The notes below the pieces were generated by a model. That model was not told where the DNA came from, searched no databases, and saw only the letters and a program-made list of their open reading frames with translations. A program made the translations under genes and the position numbers. Shown piece by piece: positions 35,860 to 43,888 of a DNA stretch of 64,000 nt. The first letter of the stretch is position 1. Each line of letters begins with the position of its first letter. Origin of the DNA: Oxalobacteraceae bacterium OTU3CAMAD1 (lineage in GTDB: Bacteria > Pseudomonadota > Gammaproteobacteria > Burkholderiales > Burkholderiaceae_D); the NCBI GenBank assembly GCA_024123915.1, contig CP099650.1, forward strand, positions 1,054,001-1,118,000. Direction: 5' to 3'.

Positions 35860-38595
35860 ATGCCTAAGCAACTACTATCCAAATATCTGGCTGCATCGGA
35901 TAGTTTCGACGAAATGCTGGACGCCTCGAAAGAGCCGCGTCCGCATTGGCGCGCCATGTTGGACGGACTGCGCGCCGAAACGCCCGATTTGATGCGCCAG
36001 CGCCTCGAAACGGTGCAGCGCGAGGTGCGCCAGAACGGCGTCACCTACACCGTCTACGGCGACACCAAGGGCACGCACCGGCCGTGGGACCTGAACCTGC
36101 TGCCGCTGATCCTGCCGCGCCAGGAGTGGGAGGGCATCGAGGCGGCCGTGATCCAACGCGCCACCCTGCTGAACCGCGTGCTGGGCGACGTCTACGGCCC
36201 GCAGAACATGCTGAAGGAAGGTTTGCTGCCGCCGGCGCTGATCCACGGCCACGCCGGCTTCCTGCGCGCCGCCTACGGCATGCGCCACCCGGACGACATC
36301 GCCCTGCATTTCTACGCGGTCGATCTGGCGCGCGCGCCCAACGGCCGCTGGTGGGCCACCGCCGACCGCACGCAGTCGCCTTCGGGCGCCGGCTACGCAC
36401 TGGAGAACCGCTCCATCGTCGGGCGCAGTTTCCCGTCGCTGCTGCGCGACATGAAGGTGCGCCCGCTCGAAGGTTTTTTCGGCACCATGCGCGACAGCCT
36501 GGCGCATTGGGGCCGCCGCTGCGCCGCCAACGGCGACGCCCATCCGCTGCGCGCCGGCGAGGCGCCGCTGATCGTACTGCTCACGCCCGGCCCCTACAAC
36601 GAAACCTATTACGAACAAGCCTACCTGTCGCGCTACCTCGGCCTGCCGCTGGTGGAGGCGGGCGACCTGACGGTACGCGGCGGCATCGTGTTCATGAAGA
36701 CCCTGTCCGGACTGCGGCGGGTGCACGTGATCATGCGCCGCGTCGACGACGACTTCTGCGACCCGCTGGAACTGCGCTCGGACTCCGCGCTGGGCGTGGC
36801 CGGCCTGACCGAGGCGGCGCGGCGCGGCAACGTCCTGGTCACCAACAGCCTGGGCTCGAACCTGCTCGAATCGGGCGCCTTGCTCGGCTTCCTGCCGGCG
36901 CTCAGCGAACGCCTGCTCGGCCAGCCGCTGCGCATGCCGTCGGTGGCCACCTGGTGGTGCGGCGAGCCGGCCGCGCTGGAGGAAGCGATCGAAAAGCTGG
37001 ACCAGCTGGTGATCATGCCGGCCTTCCCGCAGCTCCGCCAGGCGCCGGTGTATGGACGCGACCTGAAGGACGCCGCCCGCGCCGCCCTGATCGCCCAGAT
37101 GCGGGCCAACCCGAACAACTACGTCGCGCACGAGCTGGTGCGGCTGTCGCAAGGGCCGGTGTACCAGCCGGAGACCGGGCGCCTGAGCGCGCACTCGATC
37201 GGCCTGCGCGTGTTCGCCTGCGCCACGCCGGACGGCTACGTCGTCATGCCGGGCGGGCTGACCCGGGTGGCCACCGGGCCGGACGCGCGCGTCATCACCA
37301 TGCAGCACGGCGGTGGCAGCAAGGATACGTGGGTGCAGGCCAGTTCGCAGGCGCGCCACCAGCAACCCGTCCCGCGCAGCATGACAGCGCAGGACCTGGT
37401 GCGCGACGACACCCAGCTGTCGAGCCGCATGGCGGAGAACCTATTCTGGCTGGGCCGCCACACGGAGCGCTGCGACGACATCGCGCGTTTGCTGCGGGTG
37501 GCGCTCAATATCGTTTTCAACGTGCGGGCCGGCTATCCGGGCGCCGAATGGCCCACCGTCGAATCGCTGTGTGCCTGGTTCCAGCTGACGCCCATGCCTG
37601 AACCGGAGCCCGCGCAGCGACAGAGCCAGCAGAGCCAGAGCGCGGATCAGCAAACCCAAAGCCAGGACCAGCAGACCCAGACCCAAAGTCAGGATCAAGG
37701 CCAAAGTCAGAGCCAGGGGCAAAGCCAAAGCCAAAGCCAAAGCCAAAGCCAAAGCCAAAGCCAAAGCCAAAGCCAGGGTGGGGCGCCGGAACCCGAGCCC
37801 GAGCCGGCGCCGGCCCGCATCGCGCACGACGCCCAGATCGAAGCGGCGCTGCTGCTGGCGGTGGTCTCGCCGGACGTGCCGGGACTGGCGCGCCAGCAGC
37901 AACAGCTCTACAACACCGCCAGCCAGTTGCGCGAGCGGCTGTCGGTCGACAACTGGCGCGCGCTGAACCGGCTGGTCGAACGCGCCGGCGGCGCCACGCT
38001 GCCGTCGCAATCGGAGGCGATGACGATCCTTGACGACGCCGCCGCATCTTTGATGACCCTGACCGGTTTCGGCCTGGACGGCATGACGCGCGACATGGGC
38101 TGGCGCTTCCTGTCGCTGGGGCGGCGCCTGGAGCGCCTGCAATTCCAGAGCATGGTGCTGCGGGCGGCGCTGGGCATGGACCCGGAGGGCAACCTGGACT
38201 GGGTGTTGGAGCTTTCCGACAGCATCGTCACCTACCGTGCGCGTTATCGCGCCCAGCCCGAGTGGCTGCCGGTGCTCGACCTGCTGATCCTCGACGACAG
38301 CAATCCGCGCTCGATCAGCCATCAACTGCATGGCGTGCTTGAAGGCTTGCGAAAGATCGCCAAGGTGTACGGTCCGTGCGGCGAGCATAATCTCGCCCCG
38401 TTGGAGACCGAACTGCTGTCGCTGTCGCCGGAGGCTGACCTGTACGGCGGCAATCCACGGTTGGTCGACCTGCTGGCGCGCGTGCAGAATGCCAGCGAGG
38501 TCATGGCCGAGCAGATCGGCCTGCAGTTCTTCAGCTACACGGGCAGCCTGCATAACAAGTTCGAAACGCCGTGCGCGCGGGGGTACGCGCGATGA
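35860..38595 (+). CDS. Fused circularly permuted ATP-grasp and alpha-E domain protein
   Basis: A 911-residue fusion. Residues 1-505 are the circularly permuted type 2 ATP-grasp ('GVTYTVYGDTKGTHRPWDLNLLPLIL', 'RWWATADRTQSPSGAGYALENRSIVGRSFP', 'IVLLTPGPYNETYYEQAYLSRYLG', 'HVIMRRVDDDFCDPLELR'). The alpha-E helical domain starts about 518 ('LSSRMAENLFWLGRHTERCDDIARLLR') and runs to the end. It is split by a Gln/Ser-rich low-complexity insert (588-640). In many species ATP-grasp and alpha-E are separate genes. The ATP-grasp would form an amide bond using ATP. The stop overlaps the next start by 4 bp. Confidence 0.93.
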   Translation: MPKQLLSKYLAASDSFDEMLDASKEPRPHWRAMLDGLRAETPDLMRQRLETVQREVRQNGVTYTVYGDTKGTHRPWDLNLLPLILPRQEWEGIEAAVIQRATLLNRVLGDVYGPQNMLKEGLLPPALIHGHAGFLRAAYGMRHPDDIALHFYAVDLARAPNGRWWATADRTQSPSGAGYALENRSIVGRSFPSLLRDMKVRPLEGFFGTMRDSLAHWGRRCAANGDAHPLRAGEAPLIVLLTPGPYNETYYEQAYLSRYLGLPLVEAGDLTVRGGIVFMKTLSGLRRVHVIMRRVDDDFCDPLELRSDSALGVAGLTEAARRGNVLVTNSLGSNLLESGALLGFLPALSERLLGQPLRMPSVATWWCGEPAALEEAIEKLDQLVIMPAFPQLRQAPVYGRDLKDAARAALIAQMRANPNNYVAHELVRLSQGPVYQPETGRLSAHSIGLRVFACATPDGYVVMPGGLTRVATGPDARVITMQHGGGSKDTWVQASSQARHQQPVPRSMTAQDLVRDDTQLSSRMAENLFWLGRHTERCDDIARLLRVALNIVFNVRAGYPGAEWPTVESLCAWFQLTPMPEPEPAQRQSQQSQSADQQTQSQDQQTQTQSQDQGQSQSQGQSQSQSQSQSQSQSQSQSQGGAPEPEPEPAPARIAHDAQIEAALLLAVVSPDVPGLARQQQQLYNTASQLRERLSVDNWRALNRLVERAGGATLPSQSEAMTILDDAAASLMTLTGFGLDGMTRDMGWRFLSLGRRLERLQFQSMVLRAALGMDPEGNLDWVLELSDSIVTYRARYRAQPEWLPVLDLLILDDSNPRSISHQLHGVLEGLRKIAKVYGPCGEHNLAPLETELLSLSPEADLYGGNPRLVDLLARVQNASEVMAEQIGLQFFSYTGSLHNKFETPCARGYAR
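37723..37776 (+). repeat. Hexanucleotide repeat (AGCCAA) coding for Gln-Ser in the alpha-E domain
   Basis: Eight perfect AGCCAA units and one AGCCAG, inside a wider Gln/Ser-rich stretch (37618-37780). The unit is 6 bp, so gain or loss of copies keeps the frame and only changes the number of Ser-Gln pairs. Replication slippage would therefore tune linker length rather than switch the gene off. Confidence 0.95.
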
Positions 38596-39569
38596 CGCAA
38601 TCCCAAACCCAGCAAACTGCCAGCCCGCTGCCGAACACCGCCAGCGATACGCCGCCGCCCGGGCAATCCGCGCCGACCGCCTGCGCGCGCTACCTGGTGG
38701 TGCACCAGACCCGCTACAGCTATCAAAGCGCGGTGTCGCTGTCGCAGCAGTATCTGCACATGACGCCGCGTTCGTTCGACTATCAGCGCACCGAGTCGCA
38801 CCGGATCGTGACCGACCCGCCGGCCGAGGACATCACCGACGGCGCCGATTACTTCGGCAACCTGACGCGCCATTTCAGCGTCACCGCGCCGCACAGCGCG
38901 CTGCTGGTGCATGTTGAATCGACCTTGGCGCTGTACCCGCGCCGCACCCTGGACCAGATCGCCGACAGCGCGCCGTGGGAACTGGTGCGCGACCTGATGC
39001 TGACCGACCGCAGCGACGCCACGCTGGAGGCATGCCAATACCTGTACGCGTCGCCGCATGTGACCTTGAGCGCGGAGCTGGCCGACTACGCGCGCGACAG
39101 CTTCAGCGCCGGCCGGCCGCTGCTCGACGCCGCGCTCGACCTGACGCAACGGATTTTCGACGACTTCGACTTCGACAGCACCGCCACCGACATCTCGACG
39201 CCGCTCGAGCAGGTGCTGAGCGGACGGCGCGGCGTGTGCCAGGACTTCGCGCAACTGATGATCGGCGGCCTGCGCGGCCTGGGCCTGCCGGCGCGCTACA
39301 TGAGCGGTTATCTGCTGACGCACCCGCCGGAAGGGCAGCCGCGCATGATCGGCGCCGACGCCTCGCACGCCTGGGTATCGGTGTACGACCCGGCGCTGGG
39401 CTGGATCGACTTCGACCCGACCAACCGCTGCCTGGTGCAGCACGAGCACATCGTCACCGGCTGGGGGCGCGACTTCAGCGACGTCACGCCGATGCGCGGC
39501 ATCGTGCTGGGCGGCGGCGAGCAGGCGTTGCAAGTCAATGTCACGGTGACGCCGTTGGAACTTGGCTGA
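38592..39569 (+). CDS. Transglutaminase family protein (short form)
   Basis: A 325-residue protein. After a Pro/Thr/Ser/Gln-rich N-terminal tail (1-32) comes the transglutaminase-like N-terminal domain ('YLVVHQTRYSYQSAVSLSQQYLHMTPRSF', about 35-125) and the catalytic core with Cys216 ('RRGVCQDFAQLMIGGLRGLGLPARY'), His259 ('DASHAWVSVY') and Asp275 ('DFDPTN'). The start ATG overlaps the preceding stop (ATGA), so it is coupled to the ATP-grasp/alpha-E gene. It probably acts as a peptidase or amide-transferring enzyme on the product of that ligase; this is inference. Confidence 0.92.
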   Translation: MTQSQTQQTASPLPNTASDTPPPGQSAPTACARYLVVHQTRYSYQSAVSLSQQYLHMTPRSFDYQRTESHRIVTDPPAEDITDGADYFGNLTRHFSVTAPHSALLVHVESTLALYPRRTLDQIADSAPWELVRDLMLTDRSDATLEACQYLYASPHVTLSAELADYARDSFSAGRPLLDAALDLTQRIFDDFDFDSTATDISTPLEQVLSGRRGVCQDFAQLMIGGLRGLGLPARYMSGYLLTHPPEGQPRMIGADASHAWVSVYDPALGWIDFDPTNRCLVQHEHIVTGWGRDFSDVTPMRGIVLGGGEQALQVNVTVTPLELG

Positions 39570-39658
39570 TTCGCCGAATTAGATAGGTCACGCAGAAACC
39601 CTACATGAGTCTCCAAAGAAAAATCCAGACGATCGTCTAGCGGCCCTATCGATTCGCA

Positions 39659-40225
39659 TTGTTTTATAACTTCCCCCGAGGGCTGCGGTTTAAGTTGTCG
39701 GAAGGAGGCAGTCCCTTGGATCAAGCGTTAACCGCCCTGCGTAAAGCAACCGCAATTTGCAATGACGTTTTTGACCGTGAAGAAAACATACTCGTCCACT
39801 TACAGGCGTTTGCTTCGACATCTCGCTTCGGGTTGCGTCAGCTGTTACGTGATTTACAGGTTGCAGGAATTATTGTCCCTGAGAGACGAGAGTTCTGGCT
39901 GGAAGGGGCAGATCCAGTCGAAGAGCCTGAAGATGGCGAGGGGAATTGCTGGGTCAACTGTGCTTTTGAAGTAGCAGTTTCCAAACTACAGAATCTGCTC
40001 TGGTGTGCCGTTGCTACCGACTTCGGTTCGTCATTGGCGCCGAATCCGCGCTGTCGGGTATATTTGCTTAACTTGAATAGAGAAATAGTCGTTCATCCCT
40101 ACGATGACAGAGGGATGGACGTGATTAGTTTGCACACATCAGCGTTGGCGGAATTGTATGAACGGCACATCGGTCTGTTGCTCGATTACGATATGGAAGC
40201 CATGCAGCAGACCTTTGGTCGCTAA
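39659..40225 (+). CDS. DUF3885-like protein
   Basis: A 188-residue acidic, soluble protein. 'FYNFPRGLRFKLSEGG' at the N-terminus, 'RVYLLNLNREIVVHPYDDRGMDVIS' and 'LYERHIGLLLDYDMEAMQQTFG' at the C-terminus resemble DUF3885. The start is a TTG without a clear ribosome site, so the true N-terminus may differ. Composition is lower in GC than the transglutaminase genes just upstream. Orphan proteins of this size in such patches are often immunity proteins; that is a guess. Confidence 0.65.
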   Translation: MFYNFPRGLRFKLSEGGSPLDQALTALRKATAICNDVFDREENILVHLQAFASTSRFGLRQLLRDLQVAGIIVPERREFWLEGADPVEEPEDGEGNCWVNCAFEVAVSKLQNLLWCAVATDFGSSLAPNPRCRVYLLNLNREIVVHPYDDRGMDVISLHTSALAELYERHIGLLLDYDMEAMQQTFGR

Positions 40226-40331
40226 TAGCATCCATTCCAAGCGCTGCGCTGCGTCGTCGTCGGTGGAGAGCGGGGCAATCAATGAAGTTCGGTTAAGTCA
40301 GATTGCCCCCATGCTGGCGAATTTGACGACG

Positions 40332-40955
40332 TCAGTTCGCCGCCAGCGGGTGTCCGTTCTCTTCATGCCAGCTTTGCAGACCAATTCGCTCAAGGCGATA
40401 AAGTGGGTCGGGCGCCGGGAGCAGCAGCGCCGGCTTTGGCTTGGCGCCGAACAGTCTGGCGATAAACCCCGGCTGTGTCGGCTCGCCCACAGTCATCCGT
40501 CCAAGCGGCTCGTGCAACCATGCGAGTTGCCCTTCGATGGCGGAATCAAGGTCCATGATTTCATTCATGAGTTTGTTAATCTGCGTTTTATACGGTTCGT
40601 CCGAATTGAATACGTCCAGCGGATCGAGCAGGAAAAACCTCGCGTCATGTTGCGGTCTGTTCAGGAACGCGATGGTATCGTCGATGAGCGGCTGCGCGTG
40701 CGGCAGTTCGATACGCCTCAGGAATGCAAGCAGGCGTGAAACCCCGGCCTGGCGATCTCCCATCACGTGAAAGCACTTTCGAGGCCCGCGCTGGGGGGCC
40801 GTGATCGCTTTCGGGTCGCCCGACAGGAGGAGCTTAAATGCGAAGGCCACGGCGTGGCGTGAAGTGGCAATGTGGCGCATAGACGGGGGGCGTTGCGTAT
40901 TCCCTCCGCGCCATGGTTCGACATCGCTGATGAACAGATAACTGAAGTCCGCCAT
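40332..40955 (-). CDS. Hypothetical protein (207 residues)
   Basis: A soluble protein with no family recognised. The N-terminus is 'MADFSYLFISDVEPWRGGN', followed by 'RHAVAFAFKLLLSGDPKAITAP' and a predicted helical middle ('DDTIAFLNRPQHDARFFLLDPLDVFNSDEPYKTQINKLMNEIMDLDSAIEGQLAWL'). The opening resembles proteins that begin with a short beta-strand pair, as in several immunity-like families, but no specific match can be claimed. It is convergent with the DUF3885-like gene and part of the same accessory patch. Confidence 0.6.
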   Translation of the reverse strand: MADFSYLFISDVEPWRGGNTQRPPSMRHIATSRHAVAFAFKLLLSGDPKAITAPQRGPRKCFHVMGDRQAGVSRLLAFLRRIELPHAQPLIDDTIAFLNRPQHDARFFLLDPLDVFNSDEPYKTQINKLMNEIMDLDSAIEGQLAWLHEPLGRMTVGEPTQPGFIARLFGAKPKPALLLPAPDPLYRLERIGLQSWHEENGHPLAAN

Positions 40956-41148
40956 AATGTGCAGTCATATAAGCCCGGAAGCAAATGATAAACCATCCAG
41001 CCGTTAGGGGGGCAACGGGCCCCGAATCGCCCGACGTGTTATAAAAGAAGAGAATTGTTTTCGTCCTTATCCTTTAAACTTGGCGCTAAATCCGGGCAAT
41101 GGTTGCTTTGGATCGCCGGTCGTAAAACCAAATGCATGTAGGAGATAA

Positions 41149-41478
41149 ATGAGCTATTTTAATTGGGTCAATTTACAGTACATGGGTGATGTCGAACTTG
41201 ATTTTAAGGTGCTGGAAAGCGCTTTAAAGTCTTATCTTGATGAGAACGGCATTCATCAAAACGCACTAAAAGATCTCGCCACGCTTCTTGAGGACCATGC
41301 TGCAACGTTCACGTTATACACGTCAATGATCGAAGAAATGCTTCTTCTCGCTTCGAGATCGCAGCCGGATGCAGTGTTCGGTGTGCAAGGCCGGGGGGAA
41401 GAGCTGCGGGACGTTTGGCTAAGGGAATATGGCGGGGGCGAGATCACGTTTTCCCAAGGCCCATTCCATTATGATTGA
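41149..41478 (+). CDS. Hypothetical protein (109 residues)
   Basis: A small acidic, largely helical protein, 'MSYFNWVNLQYMGDVELDFKVLESALKSYLDENGIHQNALKDLATLLEDHAAT', ending 'YGGGEITFSQGPFHYD'. A good AGGAG ribosome site lies 7 bp upstream of the ATG. Lower GC content and isolation suggest acquisition by transfer. The 193 bp upstream (40956-41148) are AT-richer and probably hold its promoter. No family recognised; size and acidity fit an immunity protein, but no toxin gene is nearby. Confidence 0.55.
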   Translation: MSYFNWVNLQYMGDVELDFKVLESALKSYLDENGIHQNALKDLATLLEDHAATFTLYTSMIEEMLLLASRSQPDAVFGVQGRGEELRDVWLREYGGGEITFSQGPFHYD

Positions 41479-41567
41479 CGACATTCATACGTTCCACTTC
41501 CGGGCGATAAAACGCGCGTGATCGAATGATCTTGTGTGGATGTACTTGGACGCACCCTTCGTCCGCG

Positions 41568-41651
41568 AAGTTTCTCATTGCAGAGCATCTCGCTGTCGAC
41601 CAAAGTGCCAGCGCAGTCGAAGAACTGGCAGCCAAAGGGGAATACCTTCAT
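41568..41651 (-). pseudogene. Remnant of a HAD-family hydrolase gene
   Basis: The minus strand encodes 'MKVFPFGCQFFDCAGTLVDSEMLCNE', which matches the N-terminal motif of HAD phosphatases (FDCDGTLVDSE) except that the second catalytic Asp is Ala. The similarity stops after about 28 residues and no HAD body follows. It lies in a 316-bp stretch (41479-41794) with no intact gene, just upstream of the zinc peptidase gene, and probably marks a deletion or insertion scar. Confidence 0.5.
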
Positions 41652-41794
41652 AAGGTGAAATGAGTCGCGGACCAACGATCAATGGTAAAGCAAATGGCGC
41701 AATGCGCGCTGCCTAACTGAGCGCTAGCCGGTACATGGGTATGATGCTGGCAAGCGTGCCTTTCGGCGTCGCACCAACCTACCTTCCAAACCAG

Positions 41795-42931
41795 ATGAAA
41801 ACCTTCCACTGCGACAAGTGCGCCCAACAAGTCTTCTTCGAAAACACGCTGTGCTTCAATTGCGACAGCATGCTCGGCTACCAGCCGGAGCAACGCGTCG
41901 TCAGCAGCTTCGAGGCGGCGGAGGACGGCACGTGGCGCAGCCTGAACAAGAATGACGCCGGACGCCTCTACAAGCAATGCAGCAACTACGTCAACCATCA
42001 GGTCTGCAATTGGATGCTTGACGCCGACGATCCGAACGAACTGTGCGCCTCGTGTCAGCTGACCGTCGTCATTCCTACCCTGAGCACCGATAAGAACCAC
42101 CTGTTTTGGCAGCGTTTGGAATCGGCCAAGCGCCGCTTGCTGTATTCGCTGTATTCGTTGCACCTGACCCCGGTCTCCAAGGAGGAGGACGAGGAAACCG
42201 GCCTGGCCTTCCAGTTCCTGGAGGATGGCCCGGGCGACGACGAGAAGGTGATGACCGGCCACGACAACGGCTTGATCACCCTCAACATTGCCGAGGCCGA
42301 TCCGGCCCAGCGCGAGCGCACCCGCGAGCAGATGCACGAACACTACCGCACCCTGCTGGGCCATTTCCGCCACGAGAGCGGACATTACTACTTTGATCGC
42401 CTGATCGCCGACAGCGAGTGGATCGACGGCTACCGCGACCTGTTCGGCGACGAGCGCCAGGATTACAGCGAGAGCCTGAAGAAACACTATGAGAACGGCG
42501 CGCCGGCCGACTGGGAACAGCACTACATCAGCACCTACGCCAGCTCCCACCCGTGGGAAGACTGGGCCGAGACCTGGGCGCACTATCTGCACATGATCGA
42601 TACGCTGGAGACGGCGCACGCGTGCGGCCTGTCGCTCAAGCCGCGTAAAAAGGAAGAGCCGGAGATGGTGATCACGGCGCCGCCGCTGAAGATCGATTCC
42701 TTCGACGAAATCATCTCGGACTGGTTCGCGCTGACCTATGTGCTCAACAGCTTGAACCGCAGCGTCGGCACGCCGGACTCGTATCCGTTCAAGCTGCCAA
42801 CACCGGTGCAGGAAAAACTGCATTTCATCCACAAGGTGGTGTTGGAGCAGGTAGGGAAGAAGAAAGCCAGGCCGGCGCCGAAGGCCATCGTCACGCAAGA
42901 TAAAAAAGCGCCGGCGGCGGCAACCGCCTGA
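41795..42931 (+). CDS. Putative zinc-binding metallopeptidase (Peptidase_Mx type)
   Basis: A 378-residue cytoplasmic protein. An N-terminal zinc ribbon ('MKTFHCDKCAQQVFFENTLCFNCDSMLGY', with further Cys at 'QCSNYVNHQVCNW' and 'LCASCQ') is followed by a peptidase-like domain with 'LGHFRHESGHYYFDRLI' (His193, Glu194, His197) and a later 'SSHPWEDWAETWAHYLHMIDTL' that may give the third ligand. The start at 41795 is chosen on the zinc-ribbon N-terminus; an upstream in-frame ATG at 41735 would add 20 unlike residues. Members of this family often neighbour transglutaminase/alpha-E clusters, so it may belong with the genes at 32-39 kb. Confidence 0.82.
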   Translation: MKTFHCDKCAQQVFFENTLCFNCDSMLGYQPEQRVVSSFEAAEDGTWRSLNKNDAGRLYKQCSNYVNHQVCNWMLDADDPNELCASCQLTVVIPTLSTDKNHLFWQRLESAKRRLLYSLYSLHLTPVSKEEDEETGLAFQFLEDGPGDDEKVMTGHDNGLITLNIAEADPAQRERTREQMHEHYRTLLGHFRHESGHYYFDRLIADSEWIDGYRDLFGDERQDYSESLKKHYENGAPADWEQHYISTYASSHPWEDWAETWAHYLHMIDTLETAHACGLSLKPRKKEEPEMVITAPPLKIDSFDEIISDWFALTYVLNSLNRSVGTPDSYPFKLPTPVQEKLHFIHKVVLEQVGKKKARPAPKAIVTQDKKAPAAATA

Positions 42932-42950
42932 CGAGCGGGCCACCACCGCC

Positions 42951-43736
42951 TCATGGTTTGGCCGGTGGCACGCCCGGAGTCTGCAGCATGTCGCGCCAGT
43001 AGTCGCGCTCGATCCTGGTCAAATCCACGTCCCGCGCGGCCTGGTCGAACGCCCGCTGCTGCTGCAAACCCTGCGCCGTATGCTGGAAACACACGTGCAC
43101 GGTGCGCGTGGTGAACAGGTGGTCGACGGTTTCAACGCGGTCGCGCTCGGCTTGCGTGTAGCGGTCGGCCGTCAGCAGGTAGCGCAGCATGCGTTTTTCG
43201 ATGACGATGGCGACGAAGCGGCGCGCCAGCAGCTTGCGCACATTGATCTCGTCGCTGATGGCCGGTTCGACCGCCAGCACCCCGGACCGGGCGAGCCCGT
43301 CGAACTGTTCGCCGTAGGAGTAGCCGCCGACGGTGCCGATGCGCACCGCGTGCAGGTCCTTCAACGCGCCGGCCTTTACCGGCTTGTCCTTCAGGTAGGC
43401 CAACACCGTCTGCCGGCTGCCGACGGCGCTGGAGAAATAGCAGATATTTTCCCGGTCAGGATTGCGTACCATCGCCACCGCGCCGGCGTAGTCCGGGTCG
43501 TGCAGGCCGATTTCCATCGCGCGCTTCCACGGAAAATAGTCGATCTGCGCGGCGTAGCCCATGCGGGCGGCCACCGCGCCGACCAGCGTGCCCGTCAGCC
43601 CGTTGCCCGGCAGCGCGCGACTGAAAAACGGCGGCCATTCCTCTGTCGCGAAGCGCATGACGGGCGGCTCGGCGGCGAGCGCCGGCATACTTAGCAACAA
43701 ACCTATGCAAAATTTCAATAGCCGTAACAGCTTCAA
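42951..43736 (-). CDS. Periplasmic solute-binding protein (SBP_bac_3 type)
   Basis: A 261-residue secreted protein. Signal peptide 1-21 (LLRLLKFCIGLLLSMPALA-A), then 'MRFATEEWPPFFSRALPGNGLTGTLVGAVAARMGYAAQIDYFPWKRAMEIG', which is typical of family 3 binding proteins lacking transporter genes. 'TVGGYSYGEQF' and 'VIEKRMLRYLL' form the second lobe. It is the last of three minus-strand genes with an S41 peptidase and a siderophore receptor. The ligand is unknown; an amino acid or a sensory role is possible. Confidence 0.85.
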   Translation of the reverse strand: MKLLRLLKFCIGLLLSMPALAAEPPVMRFATEEWPPFFSRALPGNGLTGTLVGAVAARMGYAAQIDYFPWKRAMEIGLHDPDYAGAVAMVRNPDRENICYFSSAVGSRQTVLAYLKDKPVKAGALKDLHAVRIGTVGGYSYGEQFDGLARSGVLAVEPAISDEINVRKLLARRFVAIVIEKRMLRYLLTADRYTQAERDRVETVDHLFTTRTVHVCFQHTAQGLQQQRAFDQAARDVDLTRIERDYWRDMLQTPGVPPAKP

Positions 43737-43888
43737 GCAGCCCCCAATCCCGCCGCGGTGGCGGCGATCGTGTCGACTATGCTCCCACAGTTTTTAGGCA
43801 GCCGCAAAATTTTGTTGCCGGAAGAGGATTTCCTCCGGAGACGCCGCATGCATCGTGCAAGCGATGGCTGGGCAGGCGGCGTTGCGGA

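Noticed and set aside
37441..38553. Minus-strand frame with an Ala-Leu repeat opposite the Gln-Ser repeat
   Set aside because: It is the reverse reading of the AGCCAA hexamers inside a well-supported plus-strand gene.
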